From: Calditrichota bacterium
GTDB taxonomy: Bacteria; Calditrichota; Calditrichia; Calditrichales; Calditrichaceae
Length of the DNA: 64,000 bases
NCBI GenBank assembly: GCA_024278755.1
Contig: JAJRSO010000048.1
Coordinates: 1-64,000 of the forward strand
Direction of reading: 5' to 3'
Shown: positions 1 to 9,667 of the stretch, one piece after another
Position numbering within the stretch: the stretch's first letter is position 1
How the letters are laid out: each line of letters begins with the position of its first letter
Position numbers and translations under genes: made by a program
The notes under the pieces: model-generated
The model's input: only the letters and a program-made list of their open reading frames with translations
Databases searched by the model: none
What the model was told of the DNA's origin: nothing

Positions 1-5
1 CCCTT

Positions 6-48
6 CCCGAAATCGGGATTTCCCCTCCCTTCAAAAAAAGGGAGGGGA
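6..48. repeat. Tandem hairpins at the window edge
   Basis: Two adjacent inverted repeats are visible. The first is CCCGA/TCGGG at 6-17. The second is a perfect 11-bp stem (21-31 with 38-48, pyrimidine-rich arm TCCCCTCCCTT) around an A-rich loop. This could be the end of a gene outside the window (terminator-like, but without a clear T tract) or part of a G/C-rich dispersed intergenic palindrome. No second copy occurs in this window, so I cannot choose. Confidence 0.4.
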
Positions 49-208
49 TTAGCCGGAGACGAGGGGTGGGTTTGTACAGGTTTAATTTGAAGTCTCAAAA
101 AACGAATTGGACTTTAAATCCTTGTAAATCATAAAGCCAATTGTGTTTAAATAAAACTTAGCCGAACACTAATGAAAGTGACTAGAATCTTAATTAAAAG
201 GAAAACCT

Positions 209-823
209 ATGTTCAAATTTTCTGGTATCTTACTGCTTTCCGTATTTATTTTGTCCTGTGCATCAAACACGAATCAGACATTCAAAGTATCGGAATTAGA
301 ATACCCCTCTGATCTTAAAATTGTAAAACGCGCCGAATGGGGCTGGAAAGCGCTGACCGATACGCTGCAGCAGCATCAGATCAATCGTATTACCATTCAC
401 CATGGCGGGGTGGAATTTAAAGACAGCGCCGACGTGCCGGCCCATGTCCGGCAGTTACAGGACTGGAGCCGCAGCGAGAAACACTGGATTGACATCCCCT
501 ACCATTTTATGATCGACCTGCAGGGCAACATTTACGAAGCCCGGCCCATCAATTATCCCGGCGACACAAATACAACCTACGATCCGCGCGGACACGCTTT
601 AATTGAAGTAATGGGAAACTATGAAGTGCAAACGCTTAAACCGGTGCAGTTAGAGTCACTGATTCATTTAACGGCTTTCCTTGCCAAAACCTTTGATGTG
701 GATACCACAAACATTCGCGGGCATAAGGATTACGCCGAAACTCTTTGCCCCGGTAAAGATTTATACCGCTACATTCAGGACGGAACGATTCGCCGGGATG
801 TTGCCGGATTAATAGAAAAATGA
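209..823 (+). CDS. N-acetylmuramoyl-L-alanine amidase (Amidase_2/PGRP fold), lipoprotein
   Basis: This is a zinc amidase of the Amidase_2/PGRP family, which cuts the bond between N-acetylmuramic acid and the stem peptide of peptidoglycan. An N-terminal lipoprotein signal (hydrophobic stretch ending LSCAS, lipid-attachment Cys17) places it in the envelope. The expected zinc ligands are visible: His in ITIHHGG (about residues 61-67), His in IRGHKDY (about 172) and Cys in ETLCPG (about 180). At 204 aa it has the usual size of a single-domain member, with no cell-wall-binding repeats. An AAAAGGAAAA ribosome site precedes the ATG. It stands alone on the plus strand, followed by a palindromic intergenic stretch. 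Family assignment is firm; whether it acts in recycling or turnover is inferred. Confidence 0.88.
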   Translation: MFKFSGILLLSVFILSCASNTNQTFKVSELEYPSDLKIVKRAEWGWKALTDTLQQHQINRITIHHGGVEFKDSADVPAHVRQLQDWSRSEKHWIDIPYHFMIDLQGNIYEARPINYPGDTNTTYDPRGHALIEVMGNYEVQTLKPVQLESLIHLTAFLAKTFDVDTTNIRGHKDYAETLCPGKDLYRYIQDGTIRRDVAGLIEK

Positions 824-885
824 GTTGATATCTCTGATACTTAAACTTCTAAAGGGAACTTTAAGAAACACCAAAATACAAGCGC

Positions 886-997
886 CAAATAACAAAGAAA
901 CGCTGAATTCTAAAATATCAACATGTATCTACAAGGTGATTTCTGTTTGAGGTTTAAGCTATTGTTTTTTGATTTTTGTTATTTGTACTTTAGAATT
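886..997. repeat. Intergenic inverted-repeat element
   Basis: In the gap between convergent genes there are two interleaved inverted pairs. CAAATAACAAA (886-896) is matched by TTTGTTATTTG (975-985), and AATTCTAAA (906-914) by TTTAGAATT (989-997). They cannot all pair at once as a nested hairpin. It looks like a decayed palindromic intergenic element. I see no open reading frame in it. Confidence 0.4.
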
Positions 998-1083
998 TAA
1001 AGGGATATATAAATAACGAACTGGCACGGTAAGAGAGTAAAACAGTTAACCGGTTTAGGTAACCGGATGGGGGAATAGCCGCA

Positions 1084-2304
1084 TTACTCTATCTTTAAAC
1101 AGGCGGCAATATCAATATTCCATTTTTCGGGCGGTTCGGTACCGGCGATTTGATGCAAGGCCCCGCTGTCTCCCGATAGATCCAGACGGGTATGCGGGAT
1201 CGCTCGGTTTTTATTTAAATCATAAACTAACTGTACAACCGGCTGCAATAAATTATCTTTGGCCGATTCCACTACAACCGCTAAAAAACCGCTGCTCAGG
1301 CGCACCAGGCTGCCAACCGGATAAATGCCGATAGACTGGATAAATTTCTGTAATAATTCGAGATCAAATTTCTCCGGTGAAGACTCGAATAAATATTTTA
1401 GTACCTCCGTGGGCGAAGATGCTTTTTGATGCGGGCGATCGGAAGTTAATGCATCGTACACATCTAATATTGAAACCATACGTCCGCCGATGCTGATATC
1501 ATGTCCTTTTAATCCGTTTGGATAGCCCGATCCATCCATACGTTCATGATGTTCATATACTACTTCAAGCATCTCCGGATCCACTTTTTCAAGTTTATTT
1601 AAAATCTCCTTTCCGTACTGCGGATGCATTTTAATCCGTTTTATCTCTTCATCCGTGTATGTTGTGGGTTTTAAAAGGATTTCATCGGGAATCCGCGTTT
1701 TACCTAAATCATGAAACAGCGCGCCGGTGGAATAAATGCGAATTTTTCCCGCGTCCATTCCCTGAAATTTACAAAAAGAGGCCATCATAACCGAGACATT
1801 GATGGAATGATTAAAAAGATATTCATCTTTATTTTGGATGGAGATCAGCGATAAAAGCGCATCACGGTTGCGGGCAATGGAACCGACCATTTCATCCACA
1901 ATTTCCGAGGCCATGTCCATATCAAACGAGGCGCCCGTCTTAACGCTCTCGGTTAATTCCTGAACAAAGGAATGCGCCTTGTGTTTTATCTCTTTTGCCT
2001 TTTCCAGTTCCTTTTCATAGGGCACCCAGGGCGAACGTTCCACCGCCAGTTTTTCTCGCAACCCATCGTTTCCGCCAAACGCTTTTTGCCAGTCTGCGAG
2101 GCTTAGCGGCGGTTTTTTAATATCCTTACCCCGGGTTGTATCGATATAAACTTCCGTAATGTCGTATCTGCGGATACGCTCAATCATCCATTCATCTTTA
2201 ATTAACTGCTTTCCCAGGATAAATGGCCGGTTAAGCCAGGTACGGCCAAAATCACAAACAAAGGCGCCCGGAATAAGATCTTCAACACTTACTTTTTTCT
2301 TCAT
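1084..2304 (-). CDS. HD-GYP domain cyclic-di-GMP phosphodiesterase (paralog 2)
   Basis: The N-terminal ~100 residues form a DUF3391-like module (VEDLIPGAFVCDFGRTWL). The rest is an HD-GYP phosphodiesterase, a family that hydrolyses cyclic di-GMP using a bi- or tri-nuclear metal centre. Visible catalytic motifs are HSINV (about 166), FHDLGK (HD at 198-199), MHPQYG (227), EHHERMDGSGYP (251-262, the GYP signature) and a following DVYDALTSDRP. There is no signal peptide or membrane segment, so it is cytosolic. It lies 27 bp downstream of a close paralog on the same strand and is probably co-transcribed. Both copies keep all catalytic residues. Unlike many HD-GYP proteins it has no receiver domain, so its input signal is unclear. 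Confidence 0.9.
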   Translation of the reverse strand: MKKKVSVEDLIPGAFVCDFGRTWLNRPFILGKQLIKDEWMIERIRRYDITEVYIDTTRGKDIKKPPLSLADWQKAFGGNDGLREKLAVERSPWVPYEKELEKAKEIKHKAHSFVQELTESVKTGASFDMDMASEIVDEMVGSIARNRDALLSLISIQNKDEYLFNHSINVSVMMASFCKFQGMDAGKIRIYSTGALFHDLGKTRIPDEILLKPTTYTDEEIKRIKMHPQYGKEILNKLEKVDPEMLEVVYEHHERMDGSGYPNGLKGHDISIGGRMVSILDVYDALTSDRPHQKASSPTEVLKYLFESSPEKFDLELLQKFIQSIGIYPVGSLVRLSSGFLAVVVESAKDNLLQPVVQLVYDLNKNRAIPHTRLDLSGDSGALHQIAGTEPPEKWNIDIAACLKIE

Positions 2305-2331
2305 GCACGTAACGGCTTTCCGCTTTTAAAC

Positions 2332-3588
2332 TCATTTGTTTTCATTTTTATTGCTATTTTCAGCCGGTTCGGGTGTACCTTTCATATAATGTACAATATC
2401 AATTCCCCACTTTACGGCCGATTCGGGCCCGGAAATCTGATGTAAAGTTCCGCCCGGTGCAGCCAAATCCAGCCTGCGAGGTGAAATTTTTCTATCTCTG
2501 TTAGTGTCGTAAACTAACAGTACAACCGGTTTTGTTAGCTCTTCTTTTGCCGTTTTCACCACAATTGCTAAAAATCCGCTTTGCAGGCGAACCAGGCTTC
2601 CCACGGGATAAATACCAATGGACTGAATAAACTGCTGCACCAGAATCGCATCAAAAGCCGAAGAGGATACTTTAAACATGTAGCTCAGTACATTTTTAGG
2701 CGGATCGCCGTCATGATAGGGACGATCCGATGTGAGGGCGTCGTACACATCCGTGATAGAAACCAATCGACCGCCGAAACTTATTTGATCTTCATTCAGG
2801 CCGCGAGGATATCCGGAACCGTCCATACGTTCATGATGTTCGTAAATTACATCTAATATTCTTTGATCCGTATTGGGTTGTGCAGCAAGAATTTCCAATC
2901 CCAGCTCCGGATGGCGCTGCATCAGTTTCATATCTTCTTGGGTAAAATCGTCCGGTTTTGTAATCACTTCGATCGGGATTTTTATTTTTCCCAAATCATG
3001 AAACAGGGCGCCCAGAGCAAAGGTTTTAATATCCTCCGCGTTCATTTCCAGATAGCGGCAGAAGGCAGCGGTTATTATCGCCACATTTATTGAGTGATTA
3101 AACGTGTATTCGTCTTTGTTCTGAATGGATATCAAAGAAAGCAGGGCGTCTCCGTTTCGGGTCAGCGAATCGATCATCTCATCCACAATTTCCGCCGCAA
3201 CATCAGGATCGAAATCGCGGCCCATTTTAATATCATCAATCAGTTGTCGAATATAGTTTTGCGCCTTATCTCGTATTTCCAGCGCCTGCGCCACTTCTGT
3301 TTCGAACGGCACCCATTCCTTTCGTTTAAGCAGCAGTTTATCGCGGGCTTTCTTATTTTCAAACGCTTCCGACCATTCGTTTAGGGGGATGGGCGCCGAA
3401 AGAACATCCAAACCACGGTTTGTATCAATATAAATTTCTTTAATATTATATTCACGAATGCGCTCGATATGCCATTGGGTTGCCAGCATCTTCGAGTTAG
3501 TAATAAACGGATGATCCAGCCATTTTTTACCAAAATCATGGATAAAAACTCCCGGGCGCAGTTGTTCTGTTTTAACTTTCTTGATCAC
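2332..3588 (-). CDS. HD-GYP domain cyclic-di-GMP phosphodiesterase (paralog 1)
   Basis: This 418-aa protein has the same architecture as the next gene downstream: a DUF3391-like N-terminus (VKTEQLRPGVFIHDFGKKWL) and an HD-GYP domain with HSINV, FHDLGK, RHPELG, EHHERMDGSGYP and DVYDALTSDRP. It is predicted to linearise cyclic di-GMP in the cytosol. The two proteins align along their whole length, including the C-terminal segment after the GYP domain, so they come from a tandem duplication. The tail of this copy is longer and Lys/Asn/Glu-rich. It is the first gene of the pair. The divergent gene starts about 130 bp away, so promoters for both directions must lie in 3589-3722. Confidence 0.9.
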   Translation of the reverse strand: MIKKVKTEQLRPGVFIHDFGKKWLDHPFITNSKMLATQWHIERIREYNIKEIYIDTNRGLDVLSAPIPLNEWSEAFENKKARDKLLLKRKEWVPFETEVAQALEIRDKAQNYIRQLIDDIKMGRDFDPDVAAEIVDEMIDSLTRNGDALLSLISIQNKDEYTFNHSINVAIITAAFCRYLEMNAEDIKTFALGALFHDLGKIKIPIEVITKPDDFTQEDMKLMQRHPELGLEILAAQPNTDQRILDVIYEHHERMDGSGYPRGLNEDQISFGGRLVSITDVYDALTSDRPYHDGDPPKNVLSYMFKVSSSAFDAILVQQFIQSIGIYPVGSLVRLQSGFLAIVVKTAKEELTKPVVLLVYDTNRDRKISPRRLDLAAPGGTLHQISGPESAVKWGIDIVHYMKGTPEPAENSNKNENK

Positions 3589-3722
3589 GCTCTGTCGTAC
3601 CCTTTTTCATTTTTTCTAAATTTAATTTTTTTATGCCAACCTTATTCATTTCTCGGATATATTTTGCGAAAGTTAACATTTCATCTTACTTTTTAATAAT
3701 TCTGAAAAACAATGGGGCAGCC

Positions 3723-5582
3723 ATGTACAAGTTTATTCTTTTTATTTCAACCACCCTTCTTTTTATTGCCTGTTCACAAACGGCTTTTTCTCTTAAAGGC
3801 AATTATTATAAAAAGGAATTCCGAATTCCCATGCGTGACGGTGTAAAACTTTTTACCGCGGTGTATATCCCAAAAGACAGCAGCAAATCGTATCCTATTT
3901 TACTCAACCGCACGCCCTACCGGGTGGCGCCTTACGGAGAAGAGACGCTTAAAACGAAGATCGGCCCTTCCAGCCTATTCGCAAAGGAAGGTTTTATTTT
4001 TGCCTATCAGGATGTGCGCGGTCGTTTTATGTCTGAGGGGAAATATGTAAATGTGCGGCCCTATCTCCCAGACAAGCAGGATTCCACACAAATTGATGAG
4101 AGCAGCGACGCCTACGATACCATCGACTGGCTCGTAAAACATATTCCACATAATAACGGGCGGGTTGGCATGTGGGGCATTTCCTATCCCGGATTTTATA
4201 CCGCCATGGGAATGCTGGACGCCCATCCGGCCTTAAAGGCCGTTTCGCCGCAGGCGCCCATTGCCGACTGGTTTATTGGCGACGACATGCACCATAACGG
4301 CGCTTTGAGTTTGGCTATGGGATTTAAATTCTTTTCCGCCTTCGGAAAACCCCGCCCGAAACTTACCACTAAATGGCCTAAACGTTTTGATCCCGGAACG
4401 CCGGACTGCTACCGTTTCTTTTTGGAAATGGGCGCTTTGCCCAACGCAAACACAAACTATTTTAAACACGAAATTCCTGTTTGGGATAATTTAATGCGGC
4501 ATGGCACATATGACGCTTTTTGGCAAAGACGAAACATTCTTCCGCATATAAAAAATATCCGGCCGGCCGTGCTGACAGTCGGCGGCTGGTTTGACGCCGA
4601 AGACCTCTATGGCCCGCTGCATATTTTTAAACAGATTGAATCGCAATCTCCTACCACAAACAATTATCTGGTCATGGGCCCTTGGTCTCACGGCGCCTGG
4701 GCACGCAGCAGCGGTGAATCGCTGGGAGACATCCGCTTTTACAGCAAAACAAGCTCCTACTTTCAGCAACAAATCGAACTGCCTTTTTTCCGGTACCGGC
4801 TAAAAGACGGGCCGCCTCCCACATTTAAAAAAATTACCGCTTTCGATACCGGAAATGATTTATGGAAGTCCTACGCAAACTGGCCGCCGACCAACGCGCA
4901 GGAGGCCTCTGTTTTTCTAAGTGACAATAGCGCGCTTTCATTTACCATTCCCACGAAAGACGGAGTTGACTCCTACATTAGCGATCCGGCTCATCCCGTA
5001 CCTTTTATTAATAAAATCGTTTACGGCTGGGATCGCACCTATATGACGGCCGACCAACGCTTTGCTTCTACCCGGCCGGACGTACTGACATTTAAAACGG
5101 GTCTATTAGACTCGGCCCTTACCTTTGCCGGGCCCTTAAAAGCAGAGTTGTTTGTTTCCTCTTCCACCAATGCGGCCGACTGGATTGTAAAACTTATCGA
5201 CGTCTATCCGGATACCTGCTCCGAAAAGCCCGCTCAGAAAAACGGGCCTCCCATGGCCGGTTATCAGCAACTGGTTCGGGGCGAAATTATGCGCGCAAAA
5301 TTCCGCAACAGTTATAAAAATCCGCAGGCGCTCATTCCGGATAAAGTAACCCAAATCACCATCCCGATGCAGGATGTCCTGCATACCTTTAAAGCGGGAC
5401 ACCGGATTATGATTCAGATTCAGAGCAGTTGGTTCCCACTGTTTGATCGAAATCCCCAACAGTTTTTAGATATCTATTCGGCAAGAAAAGAAGATTTTAT
5501 TAAAGCAGTGTTACGTGTGTACCATTCCAAAGAATATCCGTCGCGGCTGGTTTTCGGGCAACTAAAACAGAACGGTTCTTAA
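3723..5582 (+). CDS. CocE/NonD-family hydrolase (X-Pro dipeptidyl-peptidase S15-like), lipoprotein
   Basis: This is an alpha/beta hydrolase of the CocE/NonD (S15) group, whose members cleave esters, acyl groups or dipeptides from peptides. The nucleophile Ser sits in GMWGISYPG, the likely acid Asp in GGWFDAEDLYG and the catalytic His in GPWSHGAW. A C-terminal jelly-roll domain follows (PLKAELFVSS to RLVFGQL). I chose the ATG at 3723 rather than the upstream in-frame 3633 because it gives a clean lipoprotein signal peptide (FISTTLLFIACSQ). The 30 extra residues would sit before a signal sequence and overlap the divergent promoter region. The product is therefore probably anchored in the envelope. 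The substrate cannot be read from sequence. Confidence 0.85.
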   Translation: MYKFILFISTTLLFIACSQTAFSLKGNYYKKEFRIPMRDGVKLFTAVYIPKDSSKSYPILLNRTPYRVAPYGEETLKTKIGPSSLFAKEGFIFAYQDVRGRFMSEGKYVNVRPYLPDKQDSTQIDESSDAYDTIDWLVKHIPHNNGRVGMWGISYPGFYTAMGMLDAHPALKAVSPQAPIADWFIGDDMHHNGALSLAMGFKFFSAFGKPRPKLTTKWPKRFDPGTPDCYRFFLEMGALPNANTNYFKHEIPVWDNLMRHGTYDAFWQRRNILPHIKNIRPAVLTVGGWFDAEDLYGPLHIFKQIESQSPTTNNYLVMGPWSHGAWARSSGESLGDIRFYSKTSSYFQQQIELPFFRYRLKDGPPPTFKKITAFDTGNDLWKSYANWPPTNAQEASVFLSDNSALSFTIPTKDGVDSYISDPAHPVPFINKIVYGWDRTYMTADQRFASTRPDVLTFKTGLLDSALTFAGPLKAELFVSSSTNAADWIVKLIDVYPDTCSEKPAQKNGPPMAGYQQLVRGEIMRAKFRNSYKNPQALIPDKVTQITIPMQDVLHTFKAGHRIMIQIQSSWFPLFDRNPQQFLDIYSARKEDFIKAVLRVYHSKEYPSRLVFGQLKQNGS

Positions 5583-5656
5583 TATTCTGCGCGGCTTGCC
5601 GATAATGAAAAAATCCGGTATAATAACGCGCATAAAAATTAGTTAAGGAAATAAGT

Positions 5657-8600
5657 ATGAAAAAATTAATCACGTCCTTGTTTGTTTTGTTTGCGAGCGT
5701 TGTTTTTATCCTCTATTCCCCATTCCTCAGACGTTCTGCGACAATTAACGAAAATCAAAAAACAACCCCCTATAAAGCACAGTACGACCATCCCGATCAG
5801 GCGGCTCTCGAAGAGATCATTTTGCGCTCCGAAATAGGAAAATCCTTTTCCTATGGTGAGAGCTACTGGATAAATGCTTTAAAACAGGCAAAGCAATACA
5901 ATCCGCTGCTAAAATCGGCGGACGAACTGGTTTGGCAGGAAAAGGGACCGGGAAATGTAGGCGGACGTACACGCAGCATTGTGGTTCATCCCGACGATGA
6001 AAATACCTGGTGGGCCGGAGCGGTGGGCGGCGGCATCTGGTTCACCAACGATGCCGGAGAAAGCTGGGTTTGCCAGTCCGATGGTTTGCCGGTCTTATCG
6101 GTCTGCACTATGGCCATTTGCCAGGACGGGCCGGATACCTTGTATGCGGGAACGGGCGAAGGATTTTATAATTATGACAGAGTGGTGGGCGACGGGATAT
6201 TTAAAACCACTGACGGGGGAGAAACATGGAAACAACTGTCTTCCACCGCCTCCGACTATGATTTTCGCTACGTTAACCGGCTGGTAGTGCATCCGCAAAA
6301 CGCACAAATTGTACTGGCGGCAACCAAAACGGGTATCTTCCGCACGACAAACGGAGGCGCTTCATGGCAAACGGTTTTTCAGGATGGATCGAATGTTCAG
6401 CAAATCTACGCCAACCCGCTTAACTTTAATACGCTTTTCGCCGCAGCAAACGGAAGCGGTATTTATAAATCGACAGATATGGGACTGACCTGGCGCAAGG
6501 TCAATGAAACGTTAAGCGGATTCGGCCGAATCGAACTGGCGATTTCGAAAGCGGATACCAATTATGTGTACGCCGCCGTGGTGGATGCATCTTCCTACGG
6601 CCTGCTTGGGTTTTATAAATCTGCAAATGCCGGAGAAAACTGGCAGCAGATTTTGGATAATCCCGGCGAAATGAACTGGCTGGGCGGTCAGGGCTGGTAC
6701 GATAACACCCTGTTGGTACATCCGTTTAATCCGTTAAGAATATTCGTAGGCGGAATTGACCTACACCTCGTAGACGCTTCTTCGAATCCGGTTTCCATCG
6801 TTCAGATTAGCAATCGCTATTCCGGTTACAACTATGTTCATGCCGATCAGCATTTTTTAGCCGCTCTTCCCCGTACCGACAGTACCTTTGCACTTATCTC
6901 TGCTAACGACGGCGGTATCTTTTATTCAGCCGATGAAGGAACCAATTGGGAAAGTAAAGATCACAACTATAATGTAACTCAGTTTTACGATGCCGATAAA
7001 AACCCGGCGGCATTTCAGTATCTTGGCGGAACACAGGATAACGGTACCGTAATTTCACAAATAGAACCGACTTTTGCCTCGTTTTGGGATGAAGTGGTTG
7101 GCGGAGACGGTTTCGACTGCGCCTGGGATAAAGAAGACGCCGAACGTGTTTACGCCACATTGTACGATTCCCGTATCTACCGTTCGGCTGACGGCGGCGA
7201 CCATTTTGGCCGGGTGGGCGGCGGCAGCCTGCCGGAAAGTGATGTTTTCCATACACCGCTGGCCATGGATCCGCACAATTCCAAAAAGCTGTTCACGATT
7301 TCAGATAGAAACAAAGTATACGTTAGTTACGACGGCGCCAGTACATGGAGTGCTGTTTATTGTGATCTGGATTCCAGCCGCTGGGTAAAAATTGCCGTTT
7401 CGGAGAAAGACTCCAATATCGTCTGGGCCTGCGGTTCTTCCAAAAGGATAAACGTTTCCACCGACGCCGGGAGAACCTTTTCAACCGTTTTACGGCCGGA
7501 TGGTTCACCCCATGCGCGCGTAACCGGAGTGGCCACATCCCCCTGGGACAGCGCCACCGCTCTGGTTACCTTTGGTGTATACAGCTACGGCAAAGTATTC
7601 CGAACACGTAACCTCGGCGCTTCGTGGGAAGATATTACTTCCAATCTGCCCGACATTCCCGTGCACTGCGCTTTGATTATGCCTTATGATTCTACGGAAA
7701 TCTGGCTGGGAACCGACATCGGACTGTTTATTTCGCAGGATGAGGGACAAAGCTGGCAATACGCCAACCTCAATCTTCCGGCCGCTGCCGTACGACGTTT
7801 AAAAATTGTGGGGAATGAAATAGTGGCCGCCACACACGGCCGGGGAATCTGGTCGGTAGTCAATGAAAAGCTGGATCCGCAGGTCATTCCTACTATTGCC
7901 CCCCTGGTCCACCCGTTGAGTTTACCCAACCCGAATACAAACCTGCTAAACATTTATTTTACGCCACGCGGTATATACGATTCCGTTTCCGTTTACCTAA
8001 ACGGCCTGAAAATTGAAACCACAACGCAAATTACCGCGTATAAAGATACCTTTGTTACCGCATACGCCGAGGCGCCGGGAGTTTTTACGGCGTATGTAAG
8101 CGGCTTTAAAGAAAACGCAACTTATCGTTCGAACTCTGAAGGAGTTGAAGTATTGGCGCCTTTGGATAGCGTTAACGAAAATTTTGACGATGGGTCCAGC
8201 GCGTTTAAAGGTGATTTTATTATTTCCAGGGAAGAGGGATTTAGTTCCCATACTCTGCATACCGGCCATAACTATGCAAACGGGAAAAACCATATCGCCC
8301 TTTTTGCTTCGGCAATAACAATTGAAGAGGACTATCAATTGTTTTATAAAGATGTGGCCCTCGTGGAACCGGGAGACGACGGTTTTGAATATCCGGACAG
8401 CCGCATGTGGGACTTTGCCGCAGTGGAATATAGTATGGACGGCGAACACTGGGTTATACTGAACCAGCCGTATGACGCCCGTTATGATGAACAGTGGCTG
8501 GCCTATTTTAATAATAAAACTGTTGCCGACAGTGGTCTTTTACTGAGTCATAATTTTAACTTAAACAATTCCGTCACGGCCGGACAGGCGGCCTATTTCA

Positions 8601-8974
8601 GGTTTAGGCTATATGCCGATGAGGCGACAAATGGCTGGGGCTGGGCGATTGACGATTTTTATATCGGTTCTAATCCGATTGATGTGATCCTGAGTACAAA
8701 CGAAAAGCCCTTTCGGTTTAAGTTAAATAAAAACTATCCGAATCCTTTTAATCCGACAACAACAATTATGTATCAATTGCCAATGGCCGACAGAGTGGAA
8801 CTAACCGTTTATAACATGTTAGGGCAAAAAGTACGAACGTTGGTAAAGGCGCCGCAGGAGGCGGGAAGCCATACCGCTGTATTTAACGCTTCCGGTCTTG
8901 CAAGCGGGCTTTATTTTTATAAATTAAAAACCGATCGTTTTATAAAAATTCGAAAAATGATCCTTTTACAATAA
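5657..8974 (+). CDS. Secreted Asp-box (VPS10/sialidase-like propeller) protein with T9SS type A sorting domain
   Basis: This 1105-aa secreted protein opens with a signal peptide, followed by about eleven Asp-box repeats (consensus S/T-x-D-x-G-x-T-W), for example [36 protein letters not shown] and ISQDEGQSW. These make one or two beta-propellers like those of VPS10/sortilin and sialidases, spanning roughly residues 85-740. A beta-sandwich region with a jelly-roll look (about 840-1010, [16 protein letters not shown]) comes next. The last ~85 residues are a T9SS type A C-terminal domain: [10 protein letters not shown], then [14 protein letters not shown], then [11 protein letters not shown]. It is therefore probably exported by the type IX system and cleaved or anchored at the surface. 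No catalytic sialidase residues are evident, so an enzymatic role is unproven. Confidence 0.88.
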   Translation: MKKLITSLFVLFASVVFILYSPFLRRSATINENQKTTPYKAQYDHPDQAALEEIILRSEIGKSFSYGESYWINALKQAKQYNPLLKSADELVWQEKGPGNVGGRTRSIVVHPDDENTWWAGAVGGGIWFTNDAGESWVCQSDGLPVLSVCTMAICQDGPDTLYAGTGEGFYNYDRVVGDGIFKTTDGGETWKQLSSTASDYDFRYVNRLVVHPQNAQIVLAATKTGIFRTTNGGASWQTVFQDGSNVQQIYANPLNFNTLFAAANGSGIYKSTDMGLTWRKVNETLSGFGRIELAISKADTNYVYAAVVDASSYGLLGFYKSANAGENWQQILDNPGEMNWLGGQGWYDNTLLVHPFNPLRIFVGGIDLHLVDASSNPVSIVQISNRYSGYNYVHADQHFLAALPRTDSTFALISANDGGIFYSADEGTNWESKDHNYNVTQFYDADKNPAAFQYLGGTQDNGTVISQIEPTFASFWDEVVGGDGFDCAWDKEDAERVYATLYDSRIYRSADGGDHFGRVGGGSLPESDVFHTPLAMDPHNSKKLFTISDRNKVYVSYDGASTWSAVYCDLDSSRWVKIAVSEKDSNIVWACGSSKRINVSTDAGRTFSTVLRPDGSPHARVTGVATSPWDSATALVTFGVYSYGKVFRTRNLGASWEDITSNLPDIPVHCALIMPYDSTEIWLGTDIGLFISQDEGQSWQYANLNLPAAAVRRLKIVGNEIVAATHGRGIWSVVNEKLDPQVIPTIAPLVHPLSLPNPNTNLLNIYFTPRGIYDSVSVYLNGLKIETTTQITAYKDTFVTAYAEAPGVFTAYVSGFKENATYRSNSEGVEVLAPLDSVNENFDDGSSAFKGDFIISREEGFSSHTLHTGHNYANGKNHIALFASAITIEEDYQLFYKDVALVEPGDDGFEYPDSRMWDFAAVEYSMDGEHWVILNQPYDARYDEQWLAYFNNKTVADSGLLLSHNFNLNNSVTAGQAAYFRFRLYADEATNGWGWAIDDFYIGSNPIDVILSTNEKPFRFKLNKNYPNPFNPTTTIMYQLPMADRVELTVYNMLGQKVRTLVKAPQEAGSHTAVFNASGLASGLYFYKLKTDRFIKIRKMILLQ

Positions 8975-8999
8975 TACATCCATACAGAAAGGAAAATTG

Positions 9000-9509
9000 A
9001 TGTCTGATATTTACGCAACCATTGTTACCAATAAAGGCGATATTCATCTTAAACTGTTTACAAACGAAGCGCCCTATACTACTGCTAATTTCATTAATCT
9101 GGCTAACAGAGGATATTACGATGCGTTAAAATTTCACCGTGTAATCAATGATTTTATGATCCAGGGCGGATGTCCGTTGGGTACCGGCACAGGCGGGCCC
9201 GGCTACCAGTTTGACGATGAATTTCATGCCCATCTGACCCATGATAAACCGGGTAAATTATCGATGGCCAACGCCGGACCCGGCACCAATGGCAGCCAGT
9301 TTTTCATTACCCATGTTCCGACCCCCTGGTTAGATGGCAAACATACTGTTTTTGGCGAAGTATTAAGTGAAAAGGATCAGGCCGTCGTTAACAGCATCGC
9401 ACAAAACGATCAGATTCAGTCCATAAAAATAGAAGGTGACACCAGCGCCTTGTTTGAACAAACAAAAGAAAAAGTTGACGAATGGAACGCCCGGCTGGAT
9501 AGAGCGTAA
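9000..9509 (+). CDS. Cyclophilin-type peptidyl-prolyl cis-trans isomerase
   Basis: This is a single-domain cyclophilin that catalyses cis-trans isomerisation of Xaa-Pro bonds. Diagnostic segments are [13 protein letters not shown] (catalytic Arg in the FHR motif), [10 protein letters not shown] and [12 protein letters not shown], in the right order for a prokaryotic enzyme. There is no signal peptide, so it is cytosolic. The ATG at 9000 is preferred over the in-frame TTG at 8997, because AAAGGA at 8988-8993 gives normal spacing. It starts only 25 bp after the T9SS-sorted protein gene and may be co-transcribed. The C-terminal ~25 residues ([18 protein letters not shown]) extend beyond the core fold. 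Confidence 0.93.
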   Translation: MSDIYATIVTNKGDIHLKLFTNEAPYTTANFINLANRGYYDALKFHRVINDFMIQGGCPLGTGTGGPGYQFDDEFHAHLTHDKPGKLSMANAGPGTNGSQFFITHVPTPWLDGKHTVFGEVLSEKDQAVVNSIAQNDQIQSIKIEGDTSALFEQTKEKVDEWNARLDRA

Positions 9510-9667
9510 TATAAAACTGCAAATCGTTTCCATTGTGTTAAATATAATGCGATTGAAGAATAGTTAGTTAAATCAAATCTTGTTTTTAGTTTAGTATTCA
9601 CAAAACAGCCCGTAGCTGTAATTCAGAAATCATTTGGCTTAGATACTTACAAGAGTGGGAGAAAACG

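Noticed and set aside
6903-8449. Long antisense open frames across the Asp-box gene
   Set aside because: They are antisense shadows of the repeat-rich coding sequence, with no signals of their own.
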